From: Gracilariopsis chorda
Lineage: Eukaryota; Rhodophyta; Florideophyceae; Gracilariales; Gracilariaceae
DNA length: 64,000 nucleotides
Reading direction: 5' to 3'
Assembly (NCBI GenBank): GCA_003194525.1
Contig: NBIV01000013.1
Location: forward strand, 62,001-126,000
Shown here: piece by piece, positions 42,361 through 52,572 of the stretch
How positions within the stretch are numbered: position 1 is the first letter of the stretch
Layout of the letters: every line of letters begins with the position of its first letter
Notes under the pieces: generated by a model
What the model saw: only the letters and a program-made list of their open reading frames with translations
What the model was told of the DNA's origin: nothing
Databases searched by the model: none
Made by a program: the position numbers and the translations under genes

Positions 42361-42754
42361 ATAAAATCTTCTCTTTCTTGAAGTACTTCAACACCGTATT
42401 CGAAACTCTCGGTATTCTAACTTACAGAATACTGATAAAACGTTCACCATACTATCAAGACAGGGCAGATTGGTGAGTTCCAACGCGTATGAAGGCTACT
42501 ATGTCTACACGGACTTGCCCTTCAACACTGTGATGGGATGTAAACAGTGTCTGAAGTTTTCATTATGAAGGTTGCATGATCTCGAAGTGAGGTTATAGGA
42601 AGAAGAAAAAGTCCTGGATCAATGATTTCAACGCTGAGAGCGAAGGCTAAAACCGTTTGACATATCATTGGTATGTATTCTCTCTTTTTGTCGTATTGAA
42701 TAGGGTTTTCTTTGTCTAAATTTATTGTTTATTTTTTTTTATACTTTGATCTTC

Positions 42755-42807
42755 TGCTCGACCTAAAAACCTCGCGTCGGCGGTGGGCCTAGCTGTACCG
42801 TCGAGCA
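42755..42807. ncRNA. 8-bp inverted repeat enclosing a G/C-rich loop; possible small RNA
   Basis: TGCTCGAC (42755-42762) pairs perfectly with GTCGAGCA (42800-42807). A T-rich tract lies upstream. The loop is too short for a full tRNA and has no B-box. The evidence is structural only. Confidence 0.15.
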
Positions 42808-42988
42808 CGAGAGGTTACAGATACCGACCACCTCAAGAATAAGCGTACGCGGACTTCTTGAACTGCAAAGGTGACTTTCTTGTTTCGCTGACTCCAACAC
42901 GCCCCGGAAGTTAAGAGCGGCTTGGAGCGAATTTTCTCACGCCATTGCGAATTGAGAAACGCTAGCATTTGTTAGGCGAGCAATTCCA

Positions 42989-45270
42989 ATGTCCAGAAAA
43001 GGGCGCAGGGTTTCCTTCGCACTTCCTGAAGAACCAGAACCGGAAGAAAGAGAACACGAAGAGCTTTCAGTGCAGATAAGCTTAGCAGGGGGGCCGAATT
43101 TGATAATGAAGTTGAGACAGCGCATGACGTTGACAGCAGTGACTCTGATGTGACGGATTCCGAAGACAGTGAGGCACATGAAGGATTGAAGGAAGTGAGA
43201 GGGAAGGATAAGAAGAAAGGAGATCTGGGACAAAAGAAAAAGAGGGACAAGAAAGAGCAGAAGGATAGTGAGCGTCTAAAACAAAAAAAGGGCAAGAGCA
43301 AACGTCTGCATATAGTGGATGTTGCGGCTGGGGATACTTCAGAAGATGACGGAGCCGATAGCGAGGATGAGTCCAACTCAGAGAGTGATGATGAAAGTGA
43401 AGCTGATCACTCGGAAACGCGTTCTGACGACGACACGGCCGACATCTCATCTGAGTCTGGCAGTGATTCCGAACCTGAAAACGACTCAAATGCCAACGGG
43501 AATCACGTAGAAAAACCTCCAGCCCCGATAAAAACTTTCACCGAGATGGGATTAGATCCCCGCCTTGAACGAGCAATCGAGAAAATGGACTGGCTGAAAC
43601 CTACTCCTATTCAATCTGCTGTTATACCTGCGGCACTCCATGGACGAGATGTCCTGGTTAGCGCTCCCACCGGATCTGGTAAAACTGCTGCCTACGCAAT
43701 TCCTATTGTTCAACACATTTGTAAGTCCGATTCAGATGTCAACGGGCTGCGGGCAGTGGTTCTCGTTCCCACTCGCGAACTGGTGCATCAAGTGGCGTCA
43801 GTGCTGAAAGGACTCTGCAAGTACGTCGATGGTATTCAAGTTGCTGCACTGACTGGTTCATTTACTGGCGGCTTGGAAAAGAACGGAAGGCGAAAGAAAG
43901 GAAACGGTTTGACCTTTGGGCAGGCGGCGGATATCGTCGTCGGGACTCCTGCTGCAGTCATATCGGGGAAGAACTCGCAAGAAGGGACTAACCTGTCCAA
44001 AGTTGAGTTTGTAGTGGTGGATGAAGCTGATTTAGTTCTCAGTTATGGATACGAGAATGATGCGAAGACAGCTCTTTCGAGAGTACCAGTGAGCGCACAG
44101 TCTATGCTGCTTAGTGCTACACTGGAGGCCGAGGGGATGGATAGATTCAAAAAGGTAATACTTCGTCGTCCTTTGATCATTAAGATAACTTCGGATGAGG
44201 GCGTTCAAGAAGATGACTCATCTAGGGCGCTGCATTACTATGCGAAGCTGAAAATCCACAGAGACCGGTATCTTGTTACCTATGCCATGCTCAGACTGAA
44301 TGTGATCACAGGAAAGGTGCTCATCTTTGTGAATCACATAAACACAGCCTTTCGACTGAAGCTCTTCCTGGACCAATTCAAAGTGAAGAGTGCTGTTTTG
44401 AATTCCGAGCTCCCAGTGAACTCTCGGGTTCACTGCGTGGAGCAGTTCAATGCCGGGGTGTTTGATATTCTTATTGCGAGTGACGAGTCTAACGCCGGGG
44501 ACAGTGGAAAGGAAAGCTCTGGTGGAAAGAAAGAGACGAGATCACGAAAGAGAATGCGAAAAGATTCTGAGTTCGGTTTATCACGTGGTATGGACTTTAG
44601 AGATGTGGCTGCGGTCTTCAACTTTGATGTGCCTGAAACGGCTGCCAGTTACATGCATCGAGCTGGGAGAACTGCACGTGCAGGAAAGGCGGGCACGGTT
44701 CTCACACTCATCTGCAACGACAAGGAAGAGGAAAGGTTGAAAAGCAGTGGCAAAGAGGGTGGATGTCACATTGCGCCGCTTGCCTTTCGAATGGATCAGA
44801 TAGAGGCTTTCCGATATCGTGTAGAAGATGCTTTGCGAATGGTAACAGATGCTGTGATCCACGGTGCAAGACTGGCCGATGTGAGGAGAGAAATTGTGAA
44901 TTCGGAACAGCTGAAGGACTACTTCGAGGACAACCCTGATGATTTGGATGCACTGCAGCATAATCTCACGCTGGCCAAAAACATTCCAGAGCATCTCGCC
45001 CACATTCCGTCGTACTTGATCCCACCTGCGCTTCGCGGAAACGTATCCAACGAGCCAACGGGCTCGAGGTTCCGAGGAAAGCGAAGAAGAAGGGTGAAAA
45101 GAGGAAACGGGGCGGGGAATCAAAGAAAGAAAGGGGATCCACTGAAGACTTTTACAACGGACGGTCTGTCAGGAAGTGCGCGACAGCGATATAGAACAAA
45201 ACATGGGATCAAGAAAAGAAAAGGTCGGGATCCTGGGCAAACAATGGTGAAGAAACGGCGACGGCGCTGA
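42989..45270 (+). CDS. DBP9: DEAD-box RNA helicase, DBP9/DDX56 type (start needs +1 shift)
   Basis: A nucleolar ATP-dependent helicase of 60S ribosome assembly. The uninterrupted frame is 43150-45270 (706 residues), with an acidic N-terminus, the Q-motif region (FTEMGL...PTPIQ), Walker A APTGSGKT near 172-179, PTRELVHQ, VVDEADLVLSYGYE, LLSATLE, and in domain 2 LIFVNHINTAFRLKLFLDQF, VLNSELPVNSRVH, ASDE and MHRAGRTARAGKAG. DEADL-x-LSYGYE and SELPVNSR are diagnostic of DBP9/DDX56. The C-terminus is strongly basic. The coding signal extends upstream: an ATG at 42989 opens MSRKGRRVSFALPEEPEPEE..., which joins the long frame if the G6 run at 43088-43093 were G7. A sequencing error or a real start at 43150 are both possible. 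Confidence 0.93.
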
Positions 45271-45711
45271 GCTGATGTGTGGCAAGTAGCGTTTCGATTG
45301 CTAAGAGAGTGGCGTTCGGTGTGCCATACGGTAGTTATAAAACTGAGAACGTAAAGCGTTGTCTGTGTGTGTTGATGTTGATGCGCTATGAGGGTAGCGG
45401 AGTATAGATGGCGGTTGGAGCAGTGATCGAGGAGGCAAACAAATGTGAGAGGGAGTGAAGGAGGTATCAAAATTGCAATGACTGACGACTTGTTGTAGAC
45501 AGTGAATTTAAGCAAGTGATGAGCGGTGCCGCGAAAGAGTTGGGGGCCGGTTCGTTGTGCAATAAAAGAAAAAGCGAATTGGACGCGCAGCGAAGAAAAA
45601 CGGCAAGTAGACAAGTGTTGAAAAGATGATGGATGGGCACGGTTGTGAGATGCAACGTCACAGGTTGGAAAGATAAATAGGGTGAGAATGTGTGCGTGAT
45701 AAAAGGATCAA
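45271..45711. other. Intergenic between two convergent genes
   Basis: No gene is seen. It contains the 3' flanks of the helicase and the PQ-loop gene. Confidence 0.35.
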
Positions 45712-46575
45712 CTACGGTTTGGAAGGGTTTGGGATAGGGTTGACGCGGGTGGGGAGGACTCGCGAGTACTTGAACCATTGCGCAAAGAGGGTGGTATTGA
45801 AGCATGTAGCAACAGCGATGGCGGTGAGCATGAGCGGATCTCGGACCTGAGCAATTGTGGTAAAAATGCGGGCAACGTTTCCCAAAAGCTGCAGGCCCAG
45901 GGTAATGGGCGCGAGCTCACCGGTGCTCTTGCTGCGCAGGTTGAGCAAAATCTGCGGCACGCGAGCGAGGTTGAGGATGGGAATGGAGCAGACCTGCAGC
46001 ACGGTGATTATGCGCATGGGCACTAAAGACGAATACAAACAGAGCAAGCAGAGGACGTAGACAAGGGCAGAACAAACGGCTGGGACTCGAGGTAGACGTT
46101 CGAAGAAAACGATGAGCATTAGAATTAGAGCGTTTTGGACCATGATGAAAACGCTTTCACCGTAAGTGGAAAACGGAATGTGACGGCGGGCGCAGTACAC
46201 GGCGGAAAAGGTGGTACCGACGGTCTCGAGGATGTACATGAGCACGGAGATGCCGGCGGCCGATCGACGACGCAGCACTCGCACTATCTGGGGGATCTTG
46301 TAGAGCACGCTGCCGATGAGAACGCAGACGCCGACGATGGTGCTCAAGACGATGAGCAGGCGGTTGGAGGGGGGAACGGCGGCCGGAACGGCGGCCAGAA
46401 TGGCGGACAGCGCGGCAGGGCGCACTGACAAGGGCGGAGGGGGGGCGACACACAGCAGTGGCGCCACGCGGCGCACGGGGAGGCAGACGGGGCGGAAGGG
46501 AAGACAACGCGACCTGCGCGGGTGCGCGGGACGGAACGGGCTGACGGCGGGCGAGAGCGACGCGATGAAAGCCAT
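45712..46575 (-). CDS. PQ-loop membrane protein, MPDU1-like
   Basis: 287 residues from the ATG at 46575 (MAFIASLSPAVSP); the longer frame upstream is a G/C-rich artefact overlapping the promoter. The first 60 residues are Arg/Ser/Pro-rich without acidic residues, as in a plastid or mitochondrial transit peptide. Then about seven hydrophobic segments follow, with two PQ loops: YKIPQIVRVLRRRSAAGIS, and ARVPQILLNLRSKSTGELA near the C-terminus. The second half (LGLQLLGNVARIFTT) matches MPDU1/SL15 proteins. MPDU1 helps use of dolichol-linked mannose and glucose in the ER; other PQ-loop proteins move sugars or amino acids. A transit-like leader would instead suggest a plastid homologue. Confidence 0.75.
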   Translation of the reverse strand: MAFIASLSPAVSPFRPAHPRRSRCLPFRPVCLPVRRVAPLLCVAPPPPLSVRPAALSAILAAVPAAVPPSNRLLIVLSTIVGVCVLIGSVLYKIPQIVRVLRRRSAAGISVLMYILETVGTTFSAVYCARRHIPFSTYGESVFIMVQNALILMLIVFFERLPRVPAVCSALVYVLCLLCLYSSLVPMRIITVLQVCSIPILNLARVPQILLNLRSKSTGELAPITLGLQLLGNVARIFTTIAQVRDPLMLTAIAVATCFNTTLFAQWFKYSRVLPTRVNPIPNPSKP

Positions 46576-46997
46576 GCTGCGTGCGCGGTGTGTCGGCGAC
46601 GCGCGCGTCGATGGGCGCCGGCTCTCGGCGCCTGCGGCCGCGCCAAACAGACGAAGGCGCGGCGCGCGCGTGGCATCCACGCGCCGCGGCCGCACAGCTG
46701 CGACACGTGCGCGCGCCGTCCGCGTGCTGCCGACCGTGTGAAGCGCCACCGGCGCGCCCAATGGCGCGTCCACAGCCATTGCCGCGCGCGCCGCCGCCGC
46801 CTCAACTGCGCCCTGCGCGTGTTCCGCCCATCGCACTCGCGCCTCCCTACATGCGCCCCCCCGTCGGCCGCTCCCGCTCCCGCTCCCGCCCAACCCTCTA
46901 CCCTTGTACCAACCAAACCCCCCTACCACAAAACCAAAGCAAGTCGTTTCGCACAACCTACCCCCCCACCCTCCTCCATCCCTTCGTCTTCCTCGAA
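46576..46997. promoter_or_regulatory. Bidirectional G/C-rich promoter, PQ-loop / PP2C
   Basis: 422 bp between two divergent starts, very CpG-rich (46570-46830). Toward the PP2C start it becomes C-rich and nearly free of G, including CTCCCG repeated three times near 46872. Promoter function is inferred from layout. Confidence 0.45.
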
Positions 46998-47897
46998 ATG
47001 GTCGCCTTCGCGACTGCTGCTACAGGACCGTCCTCCCCCTCTCAACCCTCCGCAACTTACGCTACCCGCACCGTCATCGGTTCCCTTCACCACGAGTGTG
47101 ACATTCCCAACCAGGACGCACACGTCTCCCATTCCACCCCTCACGCAACCGTCCATCTAGTCCTCGATGGACACGGTCCCGACGGCGATGCCATTGCCAC
47201 CCGCGCCGCGCACACCCTTCTTCGTCACCTCGTAGAGCGTCTTCACAAGCTCGTTCCCGACCCCCCTCCAACCCGCCACCACGCCGCGCTGCGCGCTGCG
47301 TTTGCCGCTACCGCCGAGCTGGTCGACACCCAACCCGCCGCCCGGAAAGCAGGTACCACCGCTTCGGCCGCCGTCGTCGAGCGCGATGTTCTCACCGTCG
47401 CCAATGTTGGCGACTCCGACGTCGTGCTCGCCTCCAGTGGTCTCGCCAAGCTCGTCAGTTTTCGTCACCGCCCCACCAACGACGCTGAGCGCCAACGCGT
47501 CATCAAGAGCGGCGCCGTTGTCAGTAACGGTTACGTCTGCGACAACAACAATCCGCCAGACAAGATGATATCTATTACAAGGGCATTCGGCGACTTGGAC
47601 ATCCGTGCCATCGGTCTAGTACCCATTCCCGAGATCGCCACTTATCCGCTTAGTGATGGCGACTTTGTCATTCTCGCCACCGATGGCCTTTGGGATGCCC
47701 ACGGCGGTGTCTCACCCCAGACAGCAGTCGATGCCGTTACAGCTTGTTTTGAAGCGGGCGGCGACGTCTCGGAAGCAGTTGACCAACTCGTGCAGTTGGC
47801 AAAAGGCAGATGTCGACTCCCCATTGATGACCTTACCGTTACCGTTGTACGCCAACTGCCTCGGAACCCCGAAACCCACGCTACCAGCAGCACATAG
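46998..47897 (+). CDS. PP2C-family Ser/Thr protein phosphatase
   Basis: 299 residues from the ATG at 46998 (MVAFATAATG); the open frame upstream is promoter. PP2C motifs in order: NQDAHVS, HLVLDGHGPDGD (metal ligands in DGH), GTTASAAVV, VANVGDSDVVLA, ITRAFGDLDI, ILATDGLWDAHGG and DDLTVTVV. The usual DG-HG spacing and final metal Asp are present, so an active Mn/Mg phosphatase is expected. It is close to a minimal catalytic domain without extra regulatory domains, signal peptide or membrane segment. The substrate cannot be told from sequence. Confidence 0.9.
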   Translation: MVAFATAATGPSSPSQPSATYATRTVIGSLHHECDIPNQDAHVSHSTPHATVHLVLDGHGPDGDAIATRAAHTLLRHLVERLHKLVPDPPPTRHHAALRAAFAATAELVDTQPAARKAGTTASAAVVERDVLTVANVGDSDVVLASSGLAKLVSFRHRPTNDAERQRVIKSGAVVSNGYVCDNNNPPDKMISITRAFGDLDIRAIGLVPIPEIATYPLSDGDFVILATDGLWDAHGGVSPQTAVDAVTACFEAGGDVSEAVDQLVQLAKGRCRLPIDDLTVTVVRQLPRNPETHATSST

Positions 47898-48355
47898 CCG
47901 CGTTTTGTCCTTTCTTTATTCCGAGTGTTCACTAGCTAATCTATTGCCTACTCAGTATTCACTTGCACTCGTCCGCTACTCATGTACAAACCGCTCACAA
48001 TACTCACTACAACTACGGATCCGTGTTTCGCAACGCTATTTTTCTTGCCGAGAACATTCTTTTCTCCCGCCCGTACCCCATCCTTTTGCTGTCGTCCCGG
48101 TTACGACAACTCGCGACAGAGCAAAGCAAAAAGAAGAAAAAGTTGTTACGATATTGTCAATGTGTAAACTTAACAACATCGTTTCCCCAACCCCTTCATG
48201 CCGTTTGATCAACAAGCTACATTTCGTGTTTGTTGAGTTTCCAATCAAACGACCGCCTAGGCCATTTTCAAGTAAACGACCGTTACTTTGAAAACCACTT
48301 CTATCTATACATAAACAGCCCTATCTACGGAGGTGCACAGCGCTGGCCCATAACT
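47898..48355. other. Intergenic between convergent PP2C and CLC genes
   Basis: No gene is seen; 3' flanks of both neighbours. Confidence 0.35.
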
Positions 48356-51300
48356 TCAGCGTTTTCCCGTGCCCACGCTTCCTTGTCGGCTTCTCTTGCC
48401 TCGCCGGATGTGCGAATGCAAATCGGAACCCGATGGACGCGATGCCATTCGTCCCAGCGGGTTACGTCTGAACTGCTCCAGTAGTAGTCTTTCTTCGCGT
48501 TCTCGCCGTTCTCGGATTTCCGCCTCCTGCGCGCGTTTCCGCTTTGCGCGTTCTTCGAGATAAATCGAATAGTGAATCACCTGCACTCGGCTTACATTTC
48601 CCACTGTGACTCCGTCTTGTACTACGTACATGGTGTTCATCGACAGCATCCGGAAATAAGTGATGATACGCCAAAACGGAGTATGAACCGAGATCTGCAT
48701 TGTGCCCATATCCACATGTTCGTGACCCACCGAAGGGTCGAACGTTCGCAGAAACGGAATCAGCTCATGTTCTCTTCTGAAGTCTCCCTCAAATGTTCCA
48801 TACGCGCTGTCCTCTTCGATGCTCTGCAAATAATGACCAAAGTCATCACCTACTGCATCCCACAATGCCTTTTGGGAGATTGTGCCCCAAAGGCGTCTTT
48901 CCTCTCTGTCACTGAGAAATGCACAAGTAATCCACGGCTTACCACCCTGTGTGAGCAGTTTGTACACCTCACCCTTCGTGCTTTCTGGAGTGACAAAGGG
49001 AAAGTCCTTCGTCATGACTGACCCTGCCGTTACTGAGGCAGCGTCCTCAAAAAATTGTCTATTCTCGGATGGATATCGCTCGCGCAGCCCAAGAATGAAC
49101 GGTAATCGACGCAGTTTGATCAGTTCGGAAAACAAATCCGAGCATATCTGCTTGGATACGGCATACGACACAATCACCCCTACAGCTAGCGGCAACACAT
49201 CGATTGCTTCTCGAGTTAGCTCGAGCATCACCACCGCAACTGACGTTGTGTGCAACGTACCAGCAGTGACGGCTGCAGCCCCGATGATTGCCGTAGCACG
49301 CACATCTACCCAGTTCACGAACCAAATCCCACAGAAGAACTCGCCAAACGCGCGACCAAACAGTGCCCCAATTTCAAAGATAGGCATGAAAGTTCCTGCA
49401 GGAACTGGCATAACCAACGAGAGCCCCGTGAGCACAAACTTGACTGCTGTTGCAACAAGCAATGCAAAGCAAGTGTTGTAATGATCCAGGGTGAAAGGTT
49501 CCCATATGTCAGTCACCCAGAGGTCTTTGCCTGCCGTCTTGTTGAACAGTTGGGTCACTCCTTCCTTCTGACCGACAGCTAAGACGCCGCCAATCCATAC
49601 AGACACGAAGGTGTGCATCATCGCAAAAAGCGCAACCATGAGTGTCGTCGTGGCTCGATTCTGATTCTTGAAGAAATGCCTCCTGAACTGAAAGGCCTTT
49701 TTGGTGAACTCCACAAGTGCTGCCCCCAACAGCCCGGACAAGGCACCGAGTATGACATACGTCACCAAGCGCTGAAGGGATTCGGTCTTGAGGTGGAGTT
49801 TGACGTTCGATGTGAAAAACGCAGTAGAATCCGGCTGCACAAACGCAATAAGAAAGTAATACCCCATGATGGAGCAGTACAAGGCCATCGGAAGCCAATG
49901 AATGTAATAGTAAGTACTCATTACTTCTATTGAAAGCATTGTTCCCCCAATTGGAGCACCAAACGTCGCACCAACACCTGCGGCCATCGCAGCGCTGAGG
50001 GCCTGCAACTGAAAACGAGCACTACTTCGCAAAGAAGTGAACCACGGTATTTTGGACACCAACGCCGCTGTTATCCCGCTAATGTGAATGAACGGACCGA
50101 GTCTGCCAATACTTATCTCACTGGACAACGAAAAGATGAGACCCACTGATTTGCTCACAAGGGTCCTCCAGTTGAGCATCTTACGTAACAACACGCCGCT
50201 CAGTACACACTTCATCTCCGGAATACCCGAACCCGCCGAATAATACGGTGCGATAGTGGTGACGAGCCCAAAACTTACCGCTAAAGACAGACCTCGTAAA
50301 GCCGCTAATGCAACAGTACCCGCGCGGTCTCCAAAGAGGCTTCCAAAACTGGCTGCAAGCGCTGAGATGATATGGACGGACAAAACCGTTGCGGAGGTGC
50401 TGATGATCCACGCAATCAAGAAGGTGCAAAATCCAATGAGCGCAAGGTAGATCCATGCGCCTTGAGGCATGATGGCATCTTCTTCGGCGGGCTTGCGCCA
50501 CCCCCACACACCGGGTTCAAAGTGGTCACGGTGGGGTCTGCGGTGCTTCTTCTTGGGAGGATTCTTAGAACGCTCGCTGGATCTGGTACTGGCAGTAAAA
50601 TCGAACTCCTCATCCCAAAACGAACCGGTCATGAAGGAGTTGCGCCTTGCGTGGGTTTTTCTAGCGCTGGGGTCCATAAGCAGGGATATGGTTTCAGGCG
50701 GTGAGAAGTTGTCCATATGGTCCTGCGAAACCATGGCTCCGGAGCGCTGCCGATGAGGACGGCGTGCAGCCTGGTGAAGCGGTGCGTATTCCGGACGCGA
50801 GGGCGCAGCACTTATGGGAAGGGATACGGCGGGCAATGGATCGGTGTCAACGGAGGACGGATAAGGATTGCACGGGGGCTTCTGCGGTGGGTGAGGCGCT
50901 GAAGCCGTATCGATAGGGGCGGTTGGTATTGGTGCGGGTATTTGAGGTGGAGGAAGGGCACCCACCGACGCACCGGCTTGAGTGTGACGACGCTCAGGGT
51001 GGTTGGCGGATTGGGTGGAATTCCAATGTGGAGGGGAGGCGGAGTGCATCGGCGGAAGAGATATTATGGAGTAGGAGTTAGAAGTCATTTGGGGTGGTTT
51101 AGAAGTTACGGAAGTTTGGGCTGTAGTTGGTTTGGTCGCGACATGAGCGCCTTCTAACAAGTCAACGATGATGAGGTCGTCGTCTTGGGGAGGACTGTTT
51201 CTTTGTCTCTTGTTGACGGAGCGCTGTGAGGGGTTGGATTTGGGGGGTGGAGTTTGTTTGCCGGCGTTGCGCAGAAACTGTCTTTGCTCGGCTATGAGCC

Positions 51301-51418
51301 ATTGCGGGATGTTTTGGTTGACGTCGGAGTTGTCGGAGGATGAATAACCTGGAAGAAGTGATCTGGAGCGAGAGTGACGAGGTTCGTCGGCGCGAGTGGA
51401 ACGCCATGCTGATGACAT
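48356..51418 (-). CDS. CLC-family chloride channel/transporter without the gating glutamate
   Basis: 1020 residues from the ATG at 51418 (MSSAWRSTRADEP); the frame is open to 51889 but that part looks like promoter. The first 330 residues are disordered and Pro/Ser-rich. The CLC membrane domain follows, with GSGIPEMKCVLSG, then GRLGPFIH (50084-50107) where the family has GKEGPxVH, and PVPAGTFMPIFEIGALFGRAFGE. Two CBS segments lie in the C-terminal 250 residues (VMTKDFPFVTPESTKGE...). The gating glutamate position is Leu (codon 50099-50101). Exchangers need this Glu, so the protein is predicted to be a channel-type or uncoupled CLC. A basic tail ends the protein. Location (plasma membrane, vacuole or plastid) is not evident. 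Confidence 0.88.
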   Translation of the reverse strand: MSSAWRSTRADEPRHSRSRSLLPGYSSSDNSDVNQNIPQWLIAEQRQFLRNAGKQTPPPKSNPSQRSVNKRQRNSPPQDDDLIIVDLLEGAHVATKPTTAQTSVTSKPPQMTSNSYSIISLPPMHSASPPHWNSTQSANHPERRHTQAGASVGALPPPQIPAPIPTAPIDTASAPHPPQKPPCNPYPSSVDTDPLPAVSLPISAAPSRPEYAPLHQAARRPHRQRSGAMVSQDHMDNFSPPETISLLMDPSARKTHARRNSFMTGSFWDEEFDFTASTRSSERSKNPPKKKHRRPHRDHFEPGVWGWRKPAEEDAIMPQGAWIYLALIGFCTFLIAWIISTSATVLSVHIISALAASFGSLFGDRAGTVALAALRGLSLAVSFGLVTTIAPYYSAGSGIPEMKCVLSGVLLRKMLNWRTLVSKSVGLIFSLSSEISIGRLGPFIHISGITAALVSKIPWFTSLRSSARFQLQALSAAMAAGVGATFGAPIGGTMLSIEVMSTYYYIHWLPMALYCSIMGYYFLIAFVQPDSTAFFTSNVKLHLKTESLQRLVTYVILGALSGLLGAALVEFTKKAFQFRRHFFKNQNRATTTLMVALFAMMHTFVSVWIGGVLAVGQKEGVTQLFNKTAGKDLWVTDIWEPFTLDHYNTCFALLVATAVKFVLTGLSLVMPVPAGTFMPIFEIGALFGRAFGEFFCGIWFVNWVDVRATAIIGAAAVTAGTLHTTSVAVVMLELTREAIDVLPLAVGVIVSYAVSKQICSDLFSELIKLRRLPFILGLRERYPSENRQFFEDAASVTAGSVMTKDFPFVTPESTKGEVYKLLTQGGKPWITCAFLSDREERRLWGTISQKALWDAVGDDFGHYLQSIEEDSAYGTFEGDFRREHELIPFLRTFDPSVGHEHVDMGTMQISVHTPFWRIITYFRMLSMNTMYVVQDGVTVGNVSRVQVIHYSIYLEERAKRKRAQEAEIRERREREERLLLEQFRRNPLGRMASRPSGSDLHSHIRRGKRSRQGSVGTGKR

Positions 51419-52572
51419 TAGTGTCGGAGCGAGGGTGTGGGTGCAGTTAGCTGTAGTTTGTAGGAGGCATACACAAGCAGAGAGTGAGCAACGGTGGACA
51501 GAGGAGTTTGAAGGGGACAGAGGACGACGGGGATGGGTATTAGAACAAGGGGAAGTCAAGGAGGCATGTGCACGGGTTGAACGTTTCAGCGATGACTGGC
51601 CGCGTAGGGAGTTCCAAGAACGGCGTTGGGCAGAGGAGGGAAATGAAGAGGGGCTGTGGGTCGTACTGTTCGTAGGTAGGGCTGGCGAGACAGCTGTGAG
51701 GCTGAGCAAATGAGCAAATGAAGCGATACGCGCTGGATATAAAGTTACGCTGGTAGCCAGATACAGTGCACTCGCGTGTGTGCGCACGGCACGGGCGAGC
51801 GAAAGCGCGGCCGATTTGTGTTCCAATTTTGGGCGTTGTGCGCAGTACAGTAGCCAAGGGTTTGCGTACACGGGGCGGGTTGAAGCCAAGTTTGGGGTTG
51901 AAGAAGAGCGTCGGTTTCGGTTCTGCGACCACGTAACTTATTGTATGTGTGTCATACACAGCCCGTTATTGAGCGCTTTGGGCAGGGGGCGTACGCTGCG
52001 CCTAACTTAGGCTATAGCTTAGCGGCTGCGGTTCGCTGAAGGCTTTGCGATGCCGCTTGTCTGAGATTGACGGTGGCTAACAAAGGGTGCGCCTTGAATG
52101 CATTTTGCATGCCGCTGCAAGAATGCATCTTGGTCCATTGCAGCATATAACAGTGGGCGTGTGCATTAGTCCATCGCCTCAATCTCTCTCTCTTCCACTC
52201 GCCGCGAGTCCGTTCCCGGTGGTTTCAGCGTGCGCAAAAGTTGTACGCATGGCCATGTTGTGCTCCCCCAATGCGTGCCAAACGCGTAACCATCACGCCA
52301 CATCCATGTGCACAGCTCCCGAGACGTGCCACCTCCACCATCACCACCGGAGATATTGCAATCGCAGAAGAAAACGTTTTTCGCAGCACGCTCACTCATG
52401 ATAATTCACAAATAAAACTACGACGGTACACTGCCATCCACCATTCAGCTCCACACGCCGCCTCCCAAAATCGCACATGACTACATCTCCATTAATGCAC
52501 AAGAATCCATACGTACAAAGACACACACACACACCACCACAACCAGCTCTACCACACACGCAATGCGCTCAG
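51419..52572. other. Intergenic, no gene supported
   Basis: The left part is the CLC promoter region with open frames but no domain. Bases 52370-52560 are C/A-rich and are the 3' flank of the next gene. Confidence 0.3.

Larger units (their letters stand above)
42059..42988. other. Intergenic upstream of the DEAD-box gene
   Basis: No gene is supported. It contains the AAC-tailed fragment and the inverted repeat described separately. The last 150 bp are the likely promoter of the helicase gene. Confidence 0.3.

Noticed and set aside
46344-46916. Long open frames on both strands over the PQ-loop/PP2C promoter
   Set aside because: Very high G/C content removes stop codons; none has a domain and they overlap each other.
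51419-51889. N-terminal extension of the CLC frame by 157 codons
   Set aside because: The extension is low-complexity, lacks homology and runs through the likely promoter; the ATG at 51418 is preferred.
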